Part shown: one piece after another, positions 60,692-64,000 of the stretch
Layout: each line of letters starts with the position of its first letter
Position numbering within the stretch: position 1 is the stretch's first letter
Assembly: GCF_010092505.1 (NCBI RefSeq)
Contig: NZ_CP048021.1
Coordinates: 1 to 64,000 of the forward strand
DNA from: Virgibacillus sp. MSP4-1
GTDB lineage: Bacteria > Bacillota > Bacilli > Bacillales > Alkalibacillaceae
Length of the DNA: 64,000 nucleotides
Direction of reading: 5' to 3'
The notes under the pieces: model-generated
The model's database searches: none
Seen by the model: the letters and a program-made list of their open reading frames with translations, nothing else
What the model was told of the DNA's origin: nothing
Translations under genes and position numbers: made by a program

Positions 60692-61717
60692 GTGGAAAAT
60701 CAACCGAACGACCTATATGATGTAACCATAATAGGAGGAGGACCTGCAGGACTATTTTCGGCCTTCTACAGTGGCATGCGCGAAATGAAGACAAAAGTAA
60801 TCGAATACTTACCCTTTTTAGGTGGGAAGGTTCCCTATTTTTATCCTGAAAAGATTATTCGGGATATTGGCGGAATTCCTCAAATATCAGGTGAAACATT
60901 AACAGAGCAATTGGTTGAACAGGCCATGACATTTCATCCTTCCGTTGTTTTAGGTGAGCAGTGTAATGAACTCGAGCAGTTGGGTGATGGAACGTTTGTT
61001 TTAACAAGTGATAATGGGAACAGGCACTATACACGGACGGTGATTCTTGCAACCGGCTTTGGGGCTTTGAAATCGGTGAAACTTGATGTATCAAATGCAC
61101 ATGAATTTGAAGGCCATAATCTACGCTATTCTCCTAAACGTTTACATCAGTATAAAGGCAAGCATGTGCTGATTTCCGGTGGAGGAAACTCTGCTGTTGA
61201 TTGGGCGAATGAGTTAGAAGCGATTGCGGAACAAGTAACGCTGGTCTATCGAAAGAACGATTTTTCCGGAATTGAGAGCAATATTTCTAAAATGAAGGAT
61301 TCATCGGTTCATGTAAAAACCCCATATTTAATCAATGGTTTAAAAGGTGATGGGGGAGAGGTTACACAGGCTGAGCTTAAGAATGTGGAAACAGGAGAGA
61401 CAGAGGTTTTATCTGTTGATGAGATTATTGTTAATCATGGCTTTGAAATTAATCTGGGTAAAATTGGCCAATGGGGGTTGAAGATGGAAGATGGAGGCTT
61501 TCGGGTAAATGGTAAAATGGAAACTTCCATTCCAGGTGTTTTTGCCGTAGGAGATATTGCAGACTACGAAAACAAACTCCCATTAATTGCAGGTGGATTT
61601 AATGAGGGACCTATTGCGGTGAACAATGCAAAGAAACACATTCATCCGGATAAAGAACTCAGTCATTTGTATTCTACTCAGGTAGGTGCCTGTCACCACC
61701 CGAATTTTGTCGAATAA
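60692..61717 (+). CDS. Ferredoxin/flavodoxin-NADP reductase type, repeat tail
   Basis: 341 residues of the thioredoxin-reductase-like ferredoxin-NADP reductase group (YumC/YcgT type). It has an FAD motif IIGGGPAGLFSAFYSGM, an NADPH motif ISGGGNSAVDWANEL and a C-terminal FAVGDIADY. No CxxC is present, so it is not a thioredoxin reductase. In a Fur-controlled siderophore locus it probably donates electrons to release iron (inference). GTG 60692 follows GAGGAGG. The last residues (STQVGACHHPNFVE) come from the REP-like repeat; homologues usually end earlier. Confidence 0.88.
   Translation: MENQPNDLYDVTIIGGGPAGLFSAFYSGMREMKTKVIEYLPFLGGKVPYFYPEKIIRDIGGIPQISGETLTEQLVEQAMTFHPSVVLGEQCNELEQLGDGTFVLTSDNGNRHYTRTVILATGFGALKSVKLDVSNAHEFEGHNLRYSPKRLHQYKGKHVLISGGGNSAVDWANELEAIAEQVTLVYRKNDFSGIESNISKMKDSSVHVKTPYLINGLKGDGGEVTQAELKNVETGETEVLSVDEIIVNHGFEINLGKIGQWGLKMEDGGFRVNGKMETSIPGVFAVGDIADYENKLPLIAGGFNEGPIAVNNAKKHIHPDKELSHLYSTQVGACHHPNFVE
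61685..61714. repeat. REP-like repeat, family 1, inverted, inside a reading frame
   Basis: GGTGCCTGTCACCACC then CGAATTTTGTCGAA, the reverse complement of the other copies. It encodes GACHHPNFVE at the end of the reductase and lies just ahead of the next ribosome site. Confidence 0.88.
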
Positions 61718-61736
61718 TATAGAGGAGGTTGGTTTC

Positions 61737-62450
61737 ATGCAATCATTAGAAGGGAAGAAGGCTTTAATTACGGGAGGAAGCAGGGGAATTGGTCGTGCCA
61801 CGGCTTTAGAGCTTGCCAGAGAAGGTGTGAAGCTCGGCTTAATTGCACGATCTGAAGATAGCTTTACCCAGATACGAAATGAGTTAAATGAAATGGGGGC
61901 AACCTATGTCACTGCCGTAGCAGATATTTCACAGGAGACTGCAGTTCAGCAGGCGGTCAAAGAGATCACGGATCAGCTTGGCACCATCGATATATTGATT
62001 AATAATGCCGGAATTGGGAGCTATGGACCTTTTATGGATATACCGACCGAGACGTGGGAAAATCTGATGAATGTTAATGTCCTGGGAATGGTTCATGTGA
62101 CAAAAGCGGTTCTGCCGGGCATGATTGATCAGAAACAAGGGGATATAATGAACATTTCTTCCATGTCGGGACTTAAGGGTACGAAAGGCTCGAGTGCGTA
62201 TAGTGCCTCAAAATTTGCCGTCATCGGGATGAGTGAAGCGTTAATGCAGGAGGTCCGTCCGCATAACATCCGGGTAAGCGTCTTTACCCCAAGCCTTGTA
62301 GAAACCGATCTTACCAGAGGAGATGGAGAAAGAAATCCGGAAAAATTCACACAGCCTGAGGATTTGGCTGAATATATGACCAGCATTCTGAAGCTTGAGC
62401 AAAGATCGTTTATCAAAACATCTGCTATATGGGCGACAAATCCTTTTTAA
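61737..62450 (+). CDS. Short-chain dehydrogenase/reductase (FabG-like)
   Basis: 237 residues with classical SDR marks: ITGGSRGIGRATALELA (NAD(P) site), NNAGIGSYG, catalytic S (ISSMSG) and YSASK. Similar to 3-oxoacyl-[ACP] reductases; true substrate unknown. ATG 61737 follows AGAGGAGGTTGG; the longer frame from 61686 is repeat-derived and should not be used. It lies 19 bp after the reductase stop and may share its transcript. Confidence 0.9.
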   Translation: MQSLEGKKALITGGSRGIGRATALELAREGVKLGLIARSEDSFTQIRNELNEMGATYVTAVADISQETAVQQAVKEITDQLGTIDILINNAGIGSYGPFMDIPTETWENLMNVNVLGMVHVTKAVLPGMIDQKQGDIMNISSMSGLKGTKGSSAYSASKFAVIGMSEALMQEVRPHNIRVSVFTPSLVETDLTRGDGERNPEKFTQPEDLAEYMTSILKLEQRSFIKTSAIWATNPF

Positions 62451-62470
62451 CAATAAAAAAACTTTTAACA

Positions 62471-62501
62471 AGCCCCTGAGTTCAGAGGAAACTCAGGGGC
62501 T
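62471..62501. terminator. Hairpin between convergent genes
   Basis: A 12-bp stem AGCCCCTGAGTT (62471-62482) / AACTCAGGGGCT (62490-62501), strong but with only a short T run on the plus strand (CGTTTATA) and ~A/T-rich flank on the minus. Confidence 0.6.
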
Positions 62502-62573
62502 CGTTTATATACCTGTATCTTCACCATGATTTGGTAAAATTTAATGGCGGATTAATGGTTACGAAAAGATGAA

Positions 62574-63209
62574 CTATTCATTCCAGACTTTTTCAAGTGC
62601 TTTTTCAAAGGTCTCCAGGGGTTGTGCACCTGAGAGGGAATACTTCTGATTGATGACAAAAAACGGTACTCCATTGGCTCCGATTTGACGGGCCATTTGT
62701 TCATCCGCTCTAACATCATCGGCATAGGCCGTTTCGTCATTCAGTACTTCTAAGGTCTTTTCCCGATCCATCCCCGTTTTTTCAGCGATATCTGCAATGG
62801 TGTCGATATCCCCTACATTTTTATTTTCTGTAAAATAACTGTACAGAAGGCTTTCCGTGAGTTCTTTCTCTTTGCCCTGTGTCTGGGCATATTTAGCCAG
62901 ACGATGAGCATCAAAAGTATTCGTCGGCCTCATATTGTCATAGTTATATTCGAGCCCGATATCAGCGGCCTGTTCAATAATTCCCTTGTTCATTTCCTTG
63001 ACCTGCTCAATGCTGGAACCAAATTTTGCGGCCAGGGATTCGTAAATACTTTCATCGGTATAGGCTGGTGCATTTGGATCGAGTTCAAAGCTTTTAAACT
63101 CCACTTCCACTTCATCTTTATGCGGGAATTGCTCCAGTGCCAATTCCAGACGTCTTTTGCCGATATAGCAAAATGGGCAGACAAAATCAGACCATACTTC
63201 AATTTTCAT
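62574..63209 (-). CDS. DsbA-family (FrnE-type) thiol oxidoreductase
   Basis: 211 residues with a thioredoxin fold starting MKIEVWSDFVCPFCYIGKRR. The CPFC active site is near residue 11, and the cis-Pro segment is GVPFFVINQKYSLSGAQP. An inserted helical domain lies between. FrnE/YwbO-type cytoplasmic members act on disulfides or as isomerases of unknown client. ATG 63209 follows GAGGTG; the upstream start at 63227 lacks a ribosome site. No signal peptide. Confidence 0.9.
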   Translation of the reverse strand: MKIEVWSDFVCPFCYIGKRRLELALEQFPHKDEVEVEFKSFELDPNAPAYTDESIYESLAAKFGSSIEQVKEMNKGIIEQAADIGLEYNYDNMRPTNTFDAHRLAKYAQTQGKEKELTESLLYSYFTENKNVGDIDTIADIAEKTGMDREKTLEVLNDETAYADDVRADEQMARQIGANGVPFFVINQKYSLSGAQPLETFEKALEKVWNE

Positions 63210-63393
63210 GGCTAACACCTCAATCATTTGTTTTGTCCCATTGTAGCATAGGGAAGATATGCTCTAAAAAGACTTGCCTGGATTCCTGATTCCTGTTCTT
63301 CTGATAGTCTACAAAGATTATCCATAAAGAATATTTTGTAAGCCATTGGACATTTTATAATAGAGTCCAATTTTAAAAGTTAAGGTGAATTCC

Positions 63394-63873
63394 ATGCTAT
63401 CCAAAAGACATTTATTATTTAATATCGCTATTATCGTCTTGCCCTGGCAATCCCTGATATTTTTGGGACGGCGTAACGTGAAGCGGTTCTTTATTTCGGG
63501 AATGGTCATTGTCATCATTGAACTTATTAATCATAAAGTCGGACAGAAACGAAATTGGTGGGCTTTTTATGACAGGAAAAAATCATTTATGACAAATGAA
63601 CTTCCTTTTAGTATTGGTCCCTATATGCCGATTGCTATGTGGATATTAAGATTTTCGTTCGGGAACTTTAAAAAGTTTTTACTGACAAATGCAGTATCTG
63701 ACGGCACTTTTGCTTACATAGGTATGAAACTGCTTCAGAAAATCAAGATTATCAGGCTAAACCGACTGAATCAACTCCAGTTCTTTGTTTATCTCTATTA
63801 TAAAGCGTTTATTCTTTATGGGGTTCAATATTTGGTGGAGAACAGGAGGGGAAAGAGTAAAGCTGATACATAA
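63394..63873 (+). CDS. Unknown basic membrane protein
   Basis: 159 residues, rich in Lys/Arg and hydrophobic residues with perhaps three or four helices (LFNIAIIVLPWQSLIFLG, FISGMVIVIIELINHKVGQK, YMPIAMWILRFSF, LQFFVYLYYKAFILYGVQ). Not recognised. ATG 63394 follows AAGGTGA at 6 nt; GTG 63385 is a less likely start. Nothing further is seen from 63874 to the window end. Confidence 0.7.
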   Translation: MLSKRHLLFNIAIIVLPWQSLIFLGRRNVKRFFISGMVIVIIELINHKVGQKRNWWAFYDRKKSFMTNELPFSIGPYMPIAMWILRFSFGNFKKFLLTNAVSDGTFAYIGMKLLQKIKIIRLNRLNQLQFFVYLYYKAFILYGVQYLVENRRGKSKADT

Positions 63874-64000
63874 CTTTATGAGGGGCATCTATTCAACGGT
63901 ATTTCCGAGTTGTTCTGTCCTTTAATCCGTCTTTCTAAAAGAGTCGTTTTCCACCAGAAATGATCATAAAATAAACGATTTGGAACAGTTTGCCCTTAAT

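Noticed and set aside
61686-61736. N-terminal extension of the SDR (MPVTTRILSN...)
   Set aside because: It is the translated REP-like repeat; ATG 61737 has AGAGGAGG just ahead.
1-64000. CRISPR arrays, tRNA or rRNA genes, IS elements, integrases or phage genes
   Set aside because: No regular repeat-spacer array, tRNA CCA-ended cloverleaf, transposase or integrase motif was recognised. The repeats found do not have unique spacers of constant size.

Overview
The window looks like chromosomal DNA from a low-GC, facultatively anaerobic member of the Bacillaceae (a Bacillus/Virgibacillus/Oceanobacillus-type organism). The grounds are strong GGAGG-type ribosome binding sites, Gram-positive style lipoproteins, and Bacillus-type genes: narGHJI, xpaC-yaaN, YhfK- and YumC/YcgT-like proteins, a SAM-I riboswitch, a cre box and a Fur box. 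I found no rRNA, tRNA, CRISPR array, prophage or complete insertion sequence. Several families of short non-coding repeats are scattered between genes.

Layout. 0-3.4 kb: the 3' part of a molybdopterin oxidoreductase (FdhF/YdeP type), fdhD, and an NAD(P)-binding protein. 3.5-7.3 kb: a ParA-type ATPase with an uncharacterised partner, then a phasin-like protein and an AarF/UbiB kinase-like protein. 7.4-16.6 kb: an Asn/Gly-linker protein of unknown role, a hemerythrin-like protein, an array of structured repeats, two small unknown genes, and narGHJI (respiratory nitrate reductase). 16.6-19.3 kb: repeat-rich DNA around an FMN reductase and a ferritin-like/cupin fusion. 19.3-25.4 kb: MurNAc recycling genes mupG-murP-murQ-murR, then a GlcD-type FAD oxidase behind a cre box. 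MurQ releases D-lactate, so that oxidase may consume it. 25.4-30.4 kb: a SAM riboswitch ahead of an unknown gene, and an accessory run (Uma2, PH-SHOCT, DUF4145 and unknown proteins). 30.5-37.5 kb: a TetR-controlled ABC exporter, a DHA2 drug transporter, and xpaC-telA. 38-50.5 kb: two paralogous pairs, each a NorB-like transporter plus an M20 amidohydrolase. They flank a phosphonate/selenate-type ABC importer, a LysR regulator and an AraC regulator fused to a degenerate GH39 domain. 50.6-57.5 kb: a decayed gene, small proteins, another DHA2 transporter, a lipoprotein, an ECF sigma/anti-sigma pair and a hydrolase. 57.5-62.5 kb: a Fur-controlled siderophore uptake locus with a flavin reductase, then an SDR. 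62.5-64 kb: a DsbA/FrnE-type protein and an unknown membrane protein.

The most interesting items are these. (1) The ParA ATPase is paired with a protein carrying two SAP-like repeats, a possible uncharacterised ParA system. (2) Two genes (aarF, tetR) appear to start with ATT. (3) Repeat units with different stem sequences keep the same pairing, which suggests a selected RNA or DNA structure. (4) REP-like hairpin repeats supply the last codons of two genes. (5) A tandem SAM riboswitch and terminator sits ahead of a gene of unknown function. (6) A transporter-amidohydrolase module is duplicated around a selenate/phosphonate-type importer. All functional statements come from reading motifs and recalling families; no searches were run.
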